A stretch of 64,000 nt of DNA, from the NCBI RefSeq assembly GCF_001183545.1, contig NZ_KQ236688.1:1827149-1891148 (forward strand). Reading direction: 5' to 3'. This document shows positions 26,888 to 35,932 of the stretch, piece after piece. A program made the position numbers and the translations under genes. The stretch is from Cellvibrio sp. pealriver. GTDB taxonomy: Bacteria > Pseudomonadota > Gammaproteobacteria > Pseudomonadales > Cellvibrionaceae. How positions within the stretch are numbered: position 1 is the first letter of the stretch; the number at the start of each line of letters is the position of its first letter. The notes beneath the pieces were generated by a model that saw only the letters and a list, made by a program, of their open reading frames with translations, had not been told where the DNA came from and searched no databases.

Positions 26888-28420
26888 TTAGCTAGCATCG
26901 TCATTTTGCTGTTCGGATAATTCATCCAGTGACAACTCATCAGTGGCAACGCCTGCATCTTCCAACAAGTGACCTGCAATTGTTTTTTTGGTTTTCGCAC
27001 CCAACCGGCGAATGTCATCAACCCGCTTCACCAAATTTCCACGGCCGGATTGCAACCGCTCGCGTGCCTTGGTGTAAGCAGCCTGGCTTTTACTGATTGC
27101 ATTACCAATATCATCCAGCGACTCCAACAGCAACACAAACTGGTCATGCAAAGCACCCGCATCTTTCGCAATCCGTTCAGCATTTTTGTTTTGCTTTTCA
27201 TAGCGCCATATATTTTCTACCGTACGCAAGGTCGCCAATAAGGTAGTAGGACTTACCAGAATGATATGACGATCATACGCCTCGCGATACAAAGCGGGTT
27301 CATGCTGGAGTGCAATCATAAATGCGGCTTCAATAGGAATGAAAATAAATACAAAATCCAACGCCTTGATGCCGTCAATCTTTTCATAATCTTTGATACT
27401 TAAATTTTTAATATGATTGCGCAGCGAGTTGATATGTGCAGACAAATGTTGTTTACGCTCTGCTTCATCATCACTACTGCAATATTTTTCATAATCGAGT
27501 AGTGAACATTTGGCATCAATAACGATGTCTTTATTTTCCGGTAGATGTACGATCACATCCGGCATCAAACGACTACCATCAGTACTGGTAAAGTTCACTT
27601 GGGTGTCGTACTCGCGACCTTTTTGTAACCCGGATTCTTCCAGCAATCGCTCAAGCACCACCTCACCCCAATTGCCTTGAGCCTTGGTATTACCCTTTAA
27701 CGCTTGCGCAAGATTGACGGCATCTTCGCCAATTTTTTGTGCTTGCTTTTGTAACTCCAGCACTTGCCCTGCCAAACGGTTGCGCTCGGCATTTTCTTTT
27801 TCATAAACATCTTCTACTTTTTTGCGGAATTCAACTAACTGTAGTTTGAGAGGATCCAAGGTAGAATCGAGCAAGGTTTTACTATTAGCACTGAACTGCT
27901 GCTGTTTACTTTCAAAAATTTTGTTGGCAAGGTTTTCAAATTCTTTCACCAGATCCGCTTTGGCGTTTTGCAGCAACGCCAATTGTTCTGCAAAATGTTT
28001 GCGCTCCTGATCCAAACGGGTTTGCAATTCTGTAGCCGTTTTCTCCAGCAGTGTCAGCTGCTCATCTTTACGTAATGACTGCTGCTGCACCTGTTCAAAA
28101 TGACGGGTTTTTTCGCGCAAACCAGCGGCCTCTTGACGAGCCTCCCCCAGTGATTGTTGCAGTTCTTGTTGTAATTGTTGGTGCTGATGCAGCTGAGCTT
28201 TGAGCTCTGCCAACTGCTGTTTAGATTGGTTGAGCTCTTGCTGCAGGCTGGCCTCCCGCAGGGCATTGCTGTGTTGCAACTGTTGTTGCACAGATTCCAA
28301 TTCGTAGGTTTTGGCGATGACAGCCTGATCCAGCCGACGGCCAAACAACCAATACACGAACAATGCACCTATTATTAGGCCAGATAAACCTGCCAAAAAC
28401 ACAATCAAGGATGAACTCAC
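26888..28420 (-). CDS. rmuC: DNA recombination protein RmuC
   Basis: RmuC proteins limit inverted-repeat rearrangement and carry a nuclease-like domain. The 510-residue product has an N-terminal membrane helix (about residues 4-22), a long Gln/Glu/Leu-rich coiled coil (25-200) and the RmuC core with GNWGEVVLERLLEESGL and VIDAKCSLLDYEKY. The start is a GTG at 28420, with GGAG six bases upstream; a longer frame from a TTG at 28462 has no site. It is divergent from murI. Confidence 0.94.
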   Translation of the reverse strand: MSSSLIVFLAGLSGLIIGALFVYWLFGRRLDQAVIAKTYELESVQQQLQHSNALREASLQQELNQSKQQLAELKAQLHQHQQLQQELQQSLGEARQEAAGLREKTRHFEQVQQQSLRKDEQLTLLEKTATELQTRLDQERKHFAEQLALLQNAKADLVKEFENLANKIFESKQQQFSANSKTLLDSTLDPLKLQLVEFRKKVEDVYEKENAERNRLAGQVLELQKQAQKIGEDAVNLAQALKGNTKAQGNWGEVVLERLLEESGLQKGREYDTQVNFTSTDGSRLMPDVIVHLPENKDIVIDAKCSLLDYEKYCSSDDEAERKQHLSAHINSLRNHIKNLSIKDYEKIDGIKALDFVFIFIPIEAAFMIALQHEPALYREAYDRHIILVSPTTLLATLRTVENIWRYEKQNKNAERIAKDAGALHDQFVLLLESLDDIGNAISKSQAAYTKARERLQSGRGNLVKRVDDIRRLGAKTKKTIAGHLLEDAGVATDELSLDELSEQQNDDAS

Positions 28421-28538
28421 AGAAAACTCCGGATGCAAAACGCCGCTAGGCTTTATCGGCAATGGCCGTTAAAATCGCGGCCATTTTAGCAATAGTTGCC
28501 CGTTTGCAGGCGATTGAATTGCCCTATCGTTATCTACT

Positions 28539-29378
28539 ATGAGCCACCCGATGAGCAACGCCACTCAAGCAAGTAACAGCCCACGTATTTTGGTGTTCGA
28601 CTCGGGTGTTGGCGGCCTGAGCGTAGCTCGGGAAATCCTGCAACGCTTACCCTCGGTCTCACTGGTATACGCCTCAGATAACGGCTTTTTTCCCTACGGC
28701 ACCAAAGGTGAAGCAGAACTTATTGCCAGGGTCGATGTGGTAATGAGCCGGTTATTGCAGGAATATCCCGTGGATATTCTGGTTATTGCCTGCAATACCG
28801 CCAGCACCCTCACCCTGCCGCATTTACGTAGCCGCTTGAGCCTGCCCATCGTCGGTGTAGTACCTGCCATTAAACCGGCAGCAAAATTAAGCAAGACCGG
28901 GGTGATAGGTCTTCTGGCAACCCCTGCTACTGTCGCACGCCCCTACACTTATGAACTTATCCGCGAATACGCTCCACAATGCGATGTTATTTCACTCGGT
29001 ACCAGCGAGCTGGTGCAAATTGCAGAACAAAAATTACGCGGTGAAACAATTGATGATCAATCGATTGCTCACATCACCGCCCAATTGATGCAACATGAAC
29101 AAGCGGCACAAATGGATGTGCTGGTGTTGGCTTGCACGCACTTCCCTTTACTCAAAGCAGAACTGGCAGCCTCTTTACCTGCAGCGATACAACTGATCGA
29201 TTCAGGGGAAGCAATCGCCCGGCGGGTGGAATATTTATTGGAAGGAAGAGTGGGCAATACACCCAACAATACGGGACACACGGCTGTCTTTACAAAAAAA
29301 ACACCGGAAGCAGAGCGTCTTATTCCGGCACTGCACACGTTTGGTATGCACACAGCTGAATTTATCGATATAGAATAA
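28539..29378 (+). CDS. murI: Glutamate racemase
   Basis: The 279-residue enzyme interconverts L- and D-glutamate for peptidoglycan. Both catalytic cysteines are present in their motifs: IACNTAS (near residue 86) and VLACTHFPLL (near 198), and the N terminus has FDSGVGGLSV. Two ATG codons (28539 and 28551) are possible; neither has a strong ribosome site. A bidirectional terminator follows. Family and function are secure. Confidence 0.96.
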   Translation: MSHPMSNATQASNSPRILVFDSGVGGLSVAREILQRLPSVSLVYASDNGFFPYGTKGEAELIARVDVVMSRLLQEYPVDILVIACNTASTLTLPHLRSRLSLPIVGVVPAIKPAAKLSKTGVIGLLATPATVARPYTYELIREYAPQCDVISLGTSELVQIAEQKLRGETIDDQSIAHITAQLMQHEQAAQMDVLVLACTHFPLLKAELAASLPAAIQLIDSGEAIARRVEYLLEGRVGNTPNNTGHTAVFTKKTPEAERLIPALHTFGMHTAEFIDIE

Positions 29379-29402
29379 AACCCGCTTATTCAGATTAAAA
29401 AA

Positions 29403-29436
29403 TAAAAAAGCTGCCACTTGCATGACAGCTTTTTTA
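29403..29436. terminator. Terminator after murI
   Basis: AAAAAGCTG pairs with CAGCTTTTT around a twelve-base loop (29405-29434), with A and T runs on both sides. It can end murI and could also work for minus-strand transcripts, though the BON gene ends about 120 bases away. Confidence 0.85.
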
Positions 29437-29553
29437 TTTTTACTCCAAGTACTTACATAATCACTCCGTTAAAGAAATCCCTCTCATCACATGTCCTTAT
29501 TTAATCCTTATCCAAAATCCTTATAAGTCACAGTAGGCAAAATCAACCATTTG

Positions 29554-29865
29554 TCATTTCACACGAATATCATTTTTTACCGATTTTACACCTTTAATTT
29601 CACGTGTCACACGCTCTGCTTTTCCGATGTGAGAACGGTCTTCAACAAACCCACTCAACTGAACAACCCCTTTGTAGGTTTCAACCTGAATTTCGGTTGC
29701 TTTAAGTTGATCATCTTCAACAAATGCCGCTTTCACTTTGGTTGTGATGACAGCATCATCCAGATACTCACCTGTGCTTTTTTCCTTGGATGTAGACGCG
29801 CATCCAGTGATAGCCAGAATAAGCGCCATAACAATAGCCGATACATAAAAATTAATTGATTTCAT
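29554..29865 (-). CDS. BON-domain lipoprotein, OsmY-like
   Basis: The 103-residue protein has a lipoprotein signal peptide with lipobox ITGC and one BON domain (DDAVITTKVKAAF, then VVQLSGFVEDRSHIGKA and VKSVKNDI). BON domains bind membranes and are typical of osmotic or envelope-stress proteins. The ATG at 29865 is set by AAGGAG six bases upstream; the longer frame has no site. It is the last gene of a three-lipoprotein operon with the OmpA-type gene 57 bases upstream. Confidence 0.9.
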   Translation of the reverse strand: MKSINFYVSAIVMALILAITGCASTSKEKSTGEYLDDAVITTKVKAAFVEDDQLKATEIQVETYKGVVQLSGFVEDRSHIGKAERVTREIKGVKSVKNDIRVK

Positions 29866-29922
29866 ACAAAGCTCCTTGTTTACCGATTTAGCATTAAGTA
29901 AAACGTTTTGCACAACATTGAA

Positions 29923-30681
29923 TTAATTTGCAATCACGATCTCGACACGCCTGTTTAACTGACGACCAGAAGATGAATCATTACTGGCCGTTGGTGCGCT
30001 TTCACCTTTTCCTACTGCGGTGATCCTGTTCGCGGCTATGCCCTGCTCTATCAAAAACACTTTGACGGCATCAGCACGACTTTGTGAAAGCGTTTGGTTG
30101 TAGCTGTCACTACCCATGTTATCGGTGTGGCCTTCTATCACAACTGAACGCTCAGGTTGTTGTTCAAGAAACCTGACCAATTTGTTCAAATTGGCATGCG
30201 CATTGGATTTCAGATCCGATCTGCCAACTTCAAACAATACATCCCCTAATGTGACAACCAAACCACGCTCCGTTTGCTTTGCGTTTAGCTCCGCGATTTG
30301 ACGGCGTAACGCCTCGGTTTCTTTGGTGCGAGCCTCCAATTGCGCAGCCGTTATTTGTTCGCTCAGACCTTGCCGCTGCTCTTCATAAAAACGTGCTTCT
30401 GCCAGGGCTCTTGCTGTCTCGACTTTACGTTCAGCCAAATACACAAAATGTGCTGCCAGTGCTTTATCATCGCGCGGCTCCTCCGCAATACGCACCGCAT
30501 CTTCTGCTGCTTTTATCTCCACCGGTGCAAGTGTTGCAAGCTGGGGATCTGCCTGTAATTGCGTTAAATTCGCACGCACTTGCGCAGCGGCATCCGGCGC
30601 TTTAGGGCTGGCGCAGGCAATCAATAAAGAGGCAGATAAAATCAATGTTGTCAGCGATGTAAATTTCATGATGGGTTTCAT
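29923..30681 (-). CDS. OmpA-family lipoprotein with N-terminal DUF4398 region
   Basis: The 252-residue protein has a lipobox (LIAC, cysteine near residue 23), a DUF4398 helical region (about 40-100, with LAERKVETARALAEARFYE), a coiled coil and a C-terminal OmpA peptidoglycan-binding domain (about 145-250) with EGHTDNMGSDSYNQTLSQ and the final GRQLNRRVEI. It should tether the outer membrane to the cell wall. It overlaps the upstream DUF4398 gene by four bases (ATGA), indicating coupling. A second ATG at 30669 is possible. Confidence 0.93.
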   Translation of the reverse strand: MKPIMKFTSLTTLILSASLLIACASPKAPDAAAQVRANLTQLQADPQLATLAPVEIKAAEDAVRIAEEPRDDKALAAHFVYLAERKVETARALAEARFYEEQRQGLSEQITAAQLEARTKETEALRRQIAELNAKQTERGLVVTLGDVLFEVGRSDLKSNAHANLNKLVRFLEQQPERSVVIEGHTDNMGSDSYNQTLSQSRADAVKVFLIEQGIAANRITAVGKGESAPTASNDSSSGRQLNRRVEIVIAN

Positions 30682-31079
30682 AATGCACCTCCTGAATTGC
30701 GTTGCAGTTCGCGCTGCAGAATATCGGCATTTTTATCCAACTCTGCATTTACTTCTTGTGCTTTTGCAGACTGTGTTTTCGCTGAAGCCAGCTCTGCATC
30801 GGCGCGGGCTTGTTCAGCCAAACGCGCTGCGCGCACCATTTCCTTTTCTGCAACAGCAACACGTGCCGCTGTCAGTTTTTCGCGCGCCTCACTTAACTCT
30901 GGCGATGCGTAATCCGCCACACGATCTTGCTCCGCTTTAGCAATCGCCAAGTCAGCTGCCTGCAATGCTTCTGTTGGTGCTTTTGGGGTAGACGCACAAC
31001 CAACAAACACCCCGCAAAGCATACAAACAGCTAAGGATGGAGCAATTTTTTTATTCCATTGAGCAGATAATGTATTCAT
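30678..31079 (-). CDS. DUF4398 lipoprotein
   Basis: The 133-residue protein has a signal peptide ending in a lipobox (FVGC, cysteine near residue 28) and an all-helical DUF4398 region with repeated Ala/Glu heptads (AEKEMVRAARLAEQARADA). It looks like a paralogue of the N-terminal region of the next gene. GAGGAGA lies just before the ATG. A candidate RpoE-type promoter lies 35 bases upstream of the start. Function unknown; envelope maintenance is inferred. Confidence 0.88.
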   Translation of the reverse strand: MNTLSAQWNKKIAPSLAVCMLCGVFVGCASTPKAPTEALQAADLAIAKAEQDRVADYASPELSEAREKLTAARVAVAEKEMVRAARLAEQARADAELASAKTQSAKAQEVNAELDKNADILQRELQRNSGGAL

Positions 31080-31382
31080 GGTTTTTCTCCTCGAAAGTTA
31101 ACGTGCTCATAAAGTTGACCGTTAGCGTTTTCAGGAGTTCAGAGGGTTTAGGCGGGGACTAAAACGATTTTTATAGCGGCTAAAAATGCAAAATAGACAA
31201 ATAAATATAAAAATTTCAAACGCTCAAGTACAACCCTCTACATCAAACAATTGCTGGCATGTAACTTTTACATTCGAATATGTGAGCGCTTAAGTAGGGT
31301 ATTGATAAAAGTTTTATTTTTTACATTATTTTGTGATGCTGTTATCAGGTGATCGCACACAGAGAAGGCACTAAAGGACCAT
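31080..31382 (-). promoter_or_regulatory. Leader and promoter region of the three-lipoprotein operon
   Basis: An AT-rich 300-base region without a gene. On the minus strand GAACTC (31135-31140) and TCAAC (31114-31118) are 16 bases apart, near-consensus for an AlgU/RpoE promoter, with predicted start about 28 bases before the ATG. The remainder shows no further clear feature, only AT-rich sequence. Confidence 0.5.
31114..31140 (-). promoter_or_regulatory. Candidate RpoE-dependent promoter of the lipoprotein operon
   Basis: GAACTC, 16-base spacer, TCAAC on the minus strand, compared with the AlgU/RpoE consensus GAACTT, 16-17 bases, TCTGA. Five of six and a looser -10 match. The position is right for the DUF4398 gene. 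Confidence 0.5.
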
Positions 31383-31413
31383 AAAAAAACCGCCGTCAGT
31401 TAACTGACGGCGG
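31383..31413 (-). terminator. Terminator of the MFS transporter gene
   Basis: CCGCCGTCAG and CTGACGGCGG (31390-31413) form a ten-base-pair stem with a TTAA loop; on the minus strand a run of seven T follows. It lies 33 bases after the transporter's stop. Confidence 0.93.
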
Positions 31414-31445
31414 CTTTCAAGCAACAAACAGGCGGAGTGATGAAA

Positions 31446-32861
31446 TTACAAATCAGTAATTGGCTTGTACTTGGGCACCAACATGCGCATAACAAACCAG
31501 GCGATTAGATACGCAGTTGCACAAATGGCAAACATAATGGTGTAACCCATTGCGATATTGCCTACCTTTTCAAAGTGGTCAAACAAACCGCCGCCGAGTT
31601 TATTGAGCAATACTCCGCCCATACCACCGGCAAAGCCACCTATCCCGACTACTGAACCCACTGCTTTCTTGGGGAACATATCCGACACAGTGGTGAAAAT
31701 ATTAGCCGACCAGGCTTGATGCGCCGATGCGCCCACCGCAATCAGCAGGATGGGAATCCACACTGAAATATGCCCTAAGGGTTGCGCCAGCAGTACGACC
31801 AATGGAAATAATGCAATCACAAACATCGCCGTGCGGCGTGCATTAAATGCATCCATCCCTTTCTTAATGAAATAACCGGGGAAGGCACCACCACCAATGC
31901 TGCCAAACATCGTCAGGGTATAAATCAATGCGATTGGCAGGGCGATTTCCGTTTTTTCCATCCCGTGTTGTGCACTCAGGTAAATAGGCAACCAGAACAG
32001 GAAGAACCACCACACGCCGTCGGTCATGAATTTGCCAAACGCAAATGCCCAGGTTTGCTTGTAACTCAGCAAAGTGAACCAGGAGGTTTTTACTTCTTCC
32101 TCAACGGCTTCAACGGCTTCGACATCGGAATTGATATAGGCGCGCTCGGCCTCGCTCAGGCGCTTTTGTTCACTGGGTTTGTCGTACCACACCCACCAAA
32201 ATCCTATCCACACGAAACCAATAATCCCCACCACGATAAATGCCCATTGCCAACCCCACATCACACCAATAACAGGTACCGTCAATGGAGCCAGAATTGC
32301 GCCGACATTAGCACCGGAATTAAAAATGCCGGTGGCAAACGAACGTTCTTTTTTAGGGAAGTACTCGGCAGTTGCCTTAATTGCTGCAGGGAAGTTGCCC
32401 GCCTCACCAAACGCCAGTACTGCACGGGCGATCATAAAACCAGCGACGGAATAAACCGTAATCATGGCAGCGCCATTAACAGTTCCATTGGCTTGATCGA
32501 TATCCGCCAAGCCAACCCAGCTCAGCATGGTGTAAAAACCGGCACCCATTTCGTAGGAAAACGCATGGATCGCTGCGCCGAACGACCAGATGGCGATGGC
32601 GATGATATAACCGTTCTTGGTACCAAATTTATCGATAAAGCGCCCAGCGAAAATCATCGAGATCGCATAGACAAAGGTGAAGAGCGCAGTGATATTGCCG
32701 TAGTCATTGTTGTTCCATTTATAGAGCTCCATCAGCTCAGGGGACAACAGGCTTAATACTTGGCGATCAAGATAGTTAACTGTGGTGGCAAAAAATAACA
32801 GGCCACAAATAGTCCAACGGTAGTTGCCAACAGATTGCTGGCTGGGGATTTGCTGGTTCAT
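31446..32861 (-). CDS. MFS transporter of the hexuronate/anion:cation symporter type
   Basis: The 471-residue protein has twelve predicted membrane helices and the ACS-family N-terminal signature FFATTVNYLDRQVLSLL, close to ExuT-type hexuronate transporters. A cytoplasmic loop near residues 225-260 is rich in Glu. It should import a sugar acid such as glucuronate or galacturonate with protons; the substrate cannot be fixed from sequence. It stands alone with its own terminator; no catabolic gene is adjacent. Confidence 0.9.
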   Translation of the reverse strand: MNQQIPSQQSVGNYRWTICGLLFFATTVNYLDRQVLSLLSPELMELYKWNNNDYGNITALFTFVYAISMIFAGRFIDKFGTKNGYIIAIAIWSFGAAIHAFSYEMGAGFYTMLSWVGLADIDQANGTVNGAAMITVYSVAGFMIARAVLAFGEAGNFPAAIKATAEYFPKKERSFATGIFNSGANVGAILAPLTVPVIGVMWGWQWAFIVVGIIGFVWIGFWWVWYDKPSEQKRLSEAERAYINSDVEAVEAVEEEVKTSWFTLLSYKQTWAFAFGKFMTDGVWWFFLFWLPIYLSAQHGMEKTEIALPIALIYTLTMFGSIGGGAFPGYFIKKGMDAFNARRTAMFVIALFPLVVLLAQPLGHISVWIPILLIAVGASAHQAWSANIFTTVSDMFPKKAVGSVVGIGGFAGGMGGVLLNKLGGGLFDHFEKVGNIAMGYTIMFAICATAYLIAWFVMRMLVPKYKPITDL

Positions 32862-33202
32862 AAGGTCACTTGCTTATAGTTATGGATACAAAGGGAATCA
32901 TAGCTGTACATGACGATAACGCTAAACTAAAGCGTCATGCGAGCCAGAAACACTCACCTGTTTGTATTGACCTGATGTGCCGGGGGATTATCTGCGTCCG
33001 TACAGATGAAATTCTAATGTCGCTTTTTATGGGCTGAAAAAGTAGCATGTTTCCACACCCCAAACAAGCCGCAAGAAGTGTAAAGTCTTTATCCAACAAC
33101 CACTTATAACCAACCACTTATACACGCTTATAACCAAAAACCTGTTGCATAACGGATACCAGTGCCATAATCGCCCTTCACCTGAAACCGCAGAAAAATA
33201 TT
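32862..33202. other. Intergenic region with short overlapping direct repeats
   Basis: No gene seen in these 341 bases. Between 33098 and 33137 AACCACTTATA occurs twice (33098-33108 and 33112-33122) and CTTATAACCAA occurs twice (33103-33113 and 33127-33137). It should contain the promoters of the MFS gene and of the AddB-like gene, but neither could be placed with confidence. Confidence 0.6.
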
Positions 33203-35932
33203 ATGGTTGATACCTACTTCAATATTGCGCCCTACCTGTCTGCCATCCAAAACGGTGAGCTGCTCATCACCGCCAACAACCGTTTACGCAACCATATGTT
33301 GCGCGCGTACGGACAACAGCTGCACGACAGCGTTTGGAGCAGCCCGCGTATTTATTCACTCAGCCAGTGGATTGATTTGAATTGGAGTCTATTGCAGCGG
33401 CGCGCTTATGAGCCTTGCGCAAAACCGATTATTAATAATCTGCAACGCCAAAGCCTGTGGGAAAAAATTATTGGTGAGTCATCCCTTGCAGCTGCGCTAC
33501 TGCAACCCGAACCTTTGGCGCAAGCAGCCGATAGCGCCCTGCGTAATCTGGAGTTATGGCAACTAACCGAAGACGATGTTCGCAACGCGGAACCGTTATT
33601 AAACACCCTGAGCAATAGCCAATGCTGGCTGACGTGGCTGGGTGAGTTTCGTGCACGCCTCACAGCGCAAGGGTTTATCACTCAGGAACATGCGATAGCA
33701 CTCTTGGTGGATGCATTTACACAACAACATCTTTCACCTGAGCCGATTATCCATCTAATTGGATTTGATGATATTCCGCCACTGCATCAGGATCTAATCA
33801 ATCATGCTTGCCATCACCTCAACAACGTAACAAACGAACACACCCAAACTAGTGGCAATCACATTTTGCAACGCACAGAAGTGAATAACACAGAGCAAGA
33901 AATTCGCAGTGCAGCGCTGTGGAGTAAAAACCAATTAGCGCAAAACCCGGAGGCGATGATTGGCATTATCGTGCCCAATTTGGGGCAGTGCCGCGCACAA
34001 GTAGAACGGATTTTTGTAGAAGTATTTGAACCTTTGGCTGCACTCCCCGATCAACCACGCTACACACTGCCCTTTAACTTTTCGGCCGGTACGCCGTTGG
34101 GGACCACACCGGTTATCGCCGCCACGCTCAATTTACTTGAGCTGCACAAACCCAGCTGGGATTTGGAAGCCATCTGCAATCTTTTGCTCTCACCTTTTTT
34201 TGGGGATTATGAACAAGAGCTGGCATTGCGCGCCCATCTGATGACTGAATTACGCAAACAAGGCAACTTCACCATCAGCCTGCGTGATCTGCGCTATTGG
34301 TGCACCACCTTATCGGCTCGCCTTGCGCTTGCAGAAACGAGCAACAGTTTAAGTGCACGTTTAATTCAACTGGAAAATTATCGCCGCCAAACATTCGGCA
34401 CTCACACTGCGCAATATTGGATTGATTTTTTTGAACAGCATTTGCAATTGCTCGGCTGGCCCGGCACGCGCCGGTTGGATAGCCAGGAGCATCAGCAGCT
34501 AAGCCAATGGAGCAGTGTGCTGGAAAATTTTTTGCAATTGGATTCGCTTGGTATTCAATTTTCGTACATGGGTGCGGTAAAACAATTGCGCAACATTGCT
34601 AGCAAAACGCCTTTCCAGGCGCAAACACCACACTCACCGATTCAAATTCTCGGTGCACTGGAAGGCGCAGGTTTGCAATTCAGCCACTGCTGGGTCATGG
34701 GCTTACACCATCGCCAATGGCCGCCTGTGCCAGCACCTAATCCACTATTGCCAACCCACTTACAACGCGCCCACAAAATGCCGCATGCCAGCGCTGAACG
34801 CGAATTGGAATTTGCGCGCGCACTTACTGCGCATTACCGTCAATGTGCACCGCAAGTCATTTTCAGCTCGGCGCACAGCGATGATGAAAGCGAGCTAAGC
34901 CCCAGCGCGTTAATCCGCCAATGGCCACTCACTCCGATTACAAAATTAATCGACAATGAACAAAGCATTAGCAGCCACAACCACCAAACCATTGCAGCGC
35001 AGCAATCGTTGCAATTAGTCAACACGGCCAATGCTCCACGTTTTGATCCTGTACAAGAGCCGGTTCGCGGTGGTGCCAGCGTATTTAAAGAACAAGCCGC
35101 CTGCCCTTTTCACGCGTTTGCACGTTTGCGTTTGGGCGCGGCGCGTATTGATGATGCCGTTGCCGGTTTCTCGCCGATTGAACGCGGTGATTTATTACAC
35201 TTGGCGCTTGCCGATATTTGGCGCGAATTAAAGAATCAGTCCACCTTATTGCAACTGGATGATGCTGCACTGCACAGCTTGGTCAACCAGCACACCCAAA
35301 CTGCGATTGATAAAATTAAACAAAAACGTGGAACCAATATAGGCACAACCTACGCTCAACTTGAACAGGAACGACTGACGCGTTTATTACTGGAATGGCT
35401 TGAGCAAGAAAAGCAGCGCCCTGCATTTAACGTCGTTGCTATCGAACAAGAAGTGAAAACCACTTTTGCGAGCCTACCTTTGACCTTGCGCATTGATCGT
35501 ATCGATCAACTGGAACACAGCGGCGAATACCTGCTGATTGATTACAAAACTGGACAACCCAGTATTAAAAGCTGGCAAGGCGAACGCATGGACGAACCTC
35601 AACTTCCACTCTATGCCGTCACTGCCAGCGATAAAATTGCAGCCATTTCATTTGCACAAATTAATGCCAAGGCGATGAAGTGGACCGGCACGGGTGAGTT
35701 GCACATAGCACATGACGGAATAGAACCCGGCAAAATCAGCTGGAGCGAACAAATTGAAATCTGGACACAGGATCTGCAAAAACTTGCCAATAATTTTATT
35801 CACGGTGATGCACGCGTTGATATGAAAAACCCTACGGTTGCGCAATATGCGGAAGATTTATTACCACTGAATCGCTTGCAGGAACGGGATGCATTGGAAG
35901 CGTTTGTCCTGAAAAATGGAGGAGTGAATTAA
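33203..35932 (+). CDS. AddB-like PD-(D/E)XK nuclease, 'probable DNA repair protein'
   Basis: The 909-residue protein matches the proteobacterial TIGR03623 group, distant AddB relatives that sit with a RecB/AddA-like helicase. The N terminus has ELLITANNRLRNHML in place of a Walker A, so ATPase activity is unlikely. The C-terminal nuclease has the active-site LLIDYKTGQP near residue 777, preceded by LRIDRIDQLE; a cysteine-containing KEQAACPFHAFA near 632 resembles the AddB Fe-S entry. It ends one base into the next gene's start. Role: double-strand break resection (family knowledge). Confidence 0.9.
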   Translation: MVDTYFNIAPYLSAIQNGELLITANNRLRNHMLRAYGQQLHDSVWSSPRIYSLSQWIDLNWSLLQRRAYEPCAKPIINNLQRQSLWEKIIGESSLAAALLQPEPLAQAADSALRNLELWQLTEDDVRNAEPLLNTLSNSQCWLTWLGEFRARLTAQGFITQEHAIALLVDAFTQQHLSPEPIIHLIGFDDIPPLHQDLINHACHHLNNVTNEHTQTSGNHILQRTEVNNTEQEIRSAALWSKNQLAQNPEAMIGIIVPNLGQCRAQVERIFVEVFEPLAALPDQPRYTLPFNFSAGTPLGTTPVIAATLNLLELHKPSWDLEAICNLLLSPFFGDYEQELALRAHLMTELRKQGNFTISLRDLRYWCTTLSARLALAETSNSLSARLIQLENYRRQTFGTHTAQYWIDFFEQHLQLLGWPGTRRLDSQEHQQLSQWSSVLENFLQLDSLGIQFSYMGAVKQLRNIASKTPFQAQTPHSPIQILGALEGAGLQFSHCWVMGLHHRQWPPVPAPNPLLPTHLQRAHKMPHASAERELEFARALTAHYRQCAPQVIFSSAHSDDESELSPSALIRQWPLTPITKLIDNEQSISSHNHQTIAAQQSLQLVNTANAPRFDPVQEPVRGGASVFKEQAACPFHAFARLRLGAARIDDAVAGFSPIERGDLLHLALADIWRELKNQSTLLQLDDAALHSLVNQHTQTAIDKIKQKRGTNIGTTYAQLEQERLTRLLLEWLEQEKQRPAFNVVAIEQEVKTTFASLPLTLRIDRIDQLEHSGEYLLIDYKTGQPSIKSWQGERMDEPQLPLYAVTASDKIAAISFAQINAKAMKWTGTGELHIAHDGIEPGKISWSEQIEIWTQDLQKLANNFIHGDARVDMKNPTVAQYAEDLLPLNRLQERDALEAFVLKNGGVN

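Noticed and set aside
31965..32756. 263-codon plus-strand ORF inside the MFS gene
   Set aside because: Shadow of a well-supported transporter; composition is not protein-like.
33098..33137. Possible replication origin from DnaA-like box
   Set aside because: Only one imperfect box, no cluster, and no dnaA, dnaN or gidA genes in the window.
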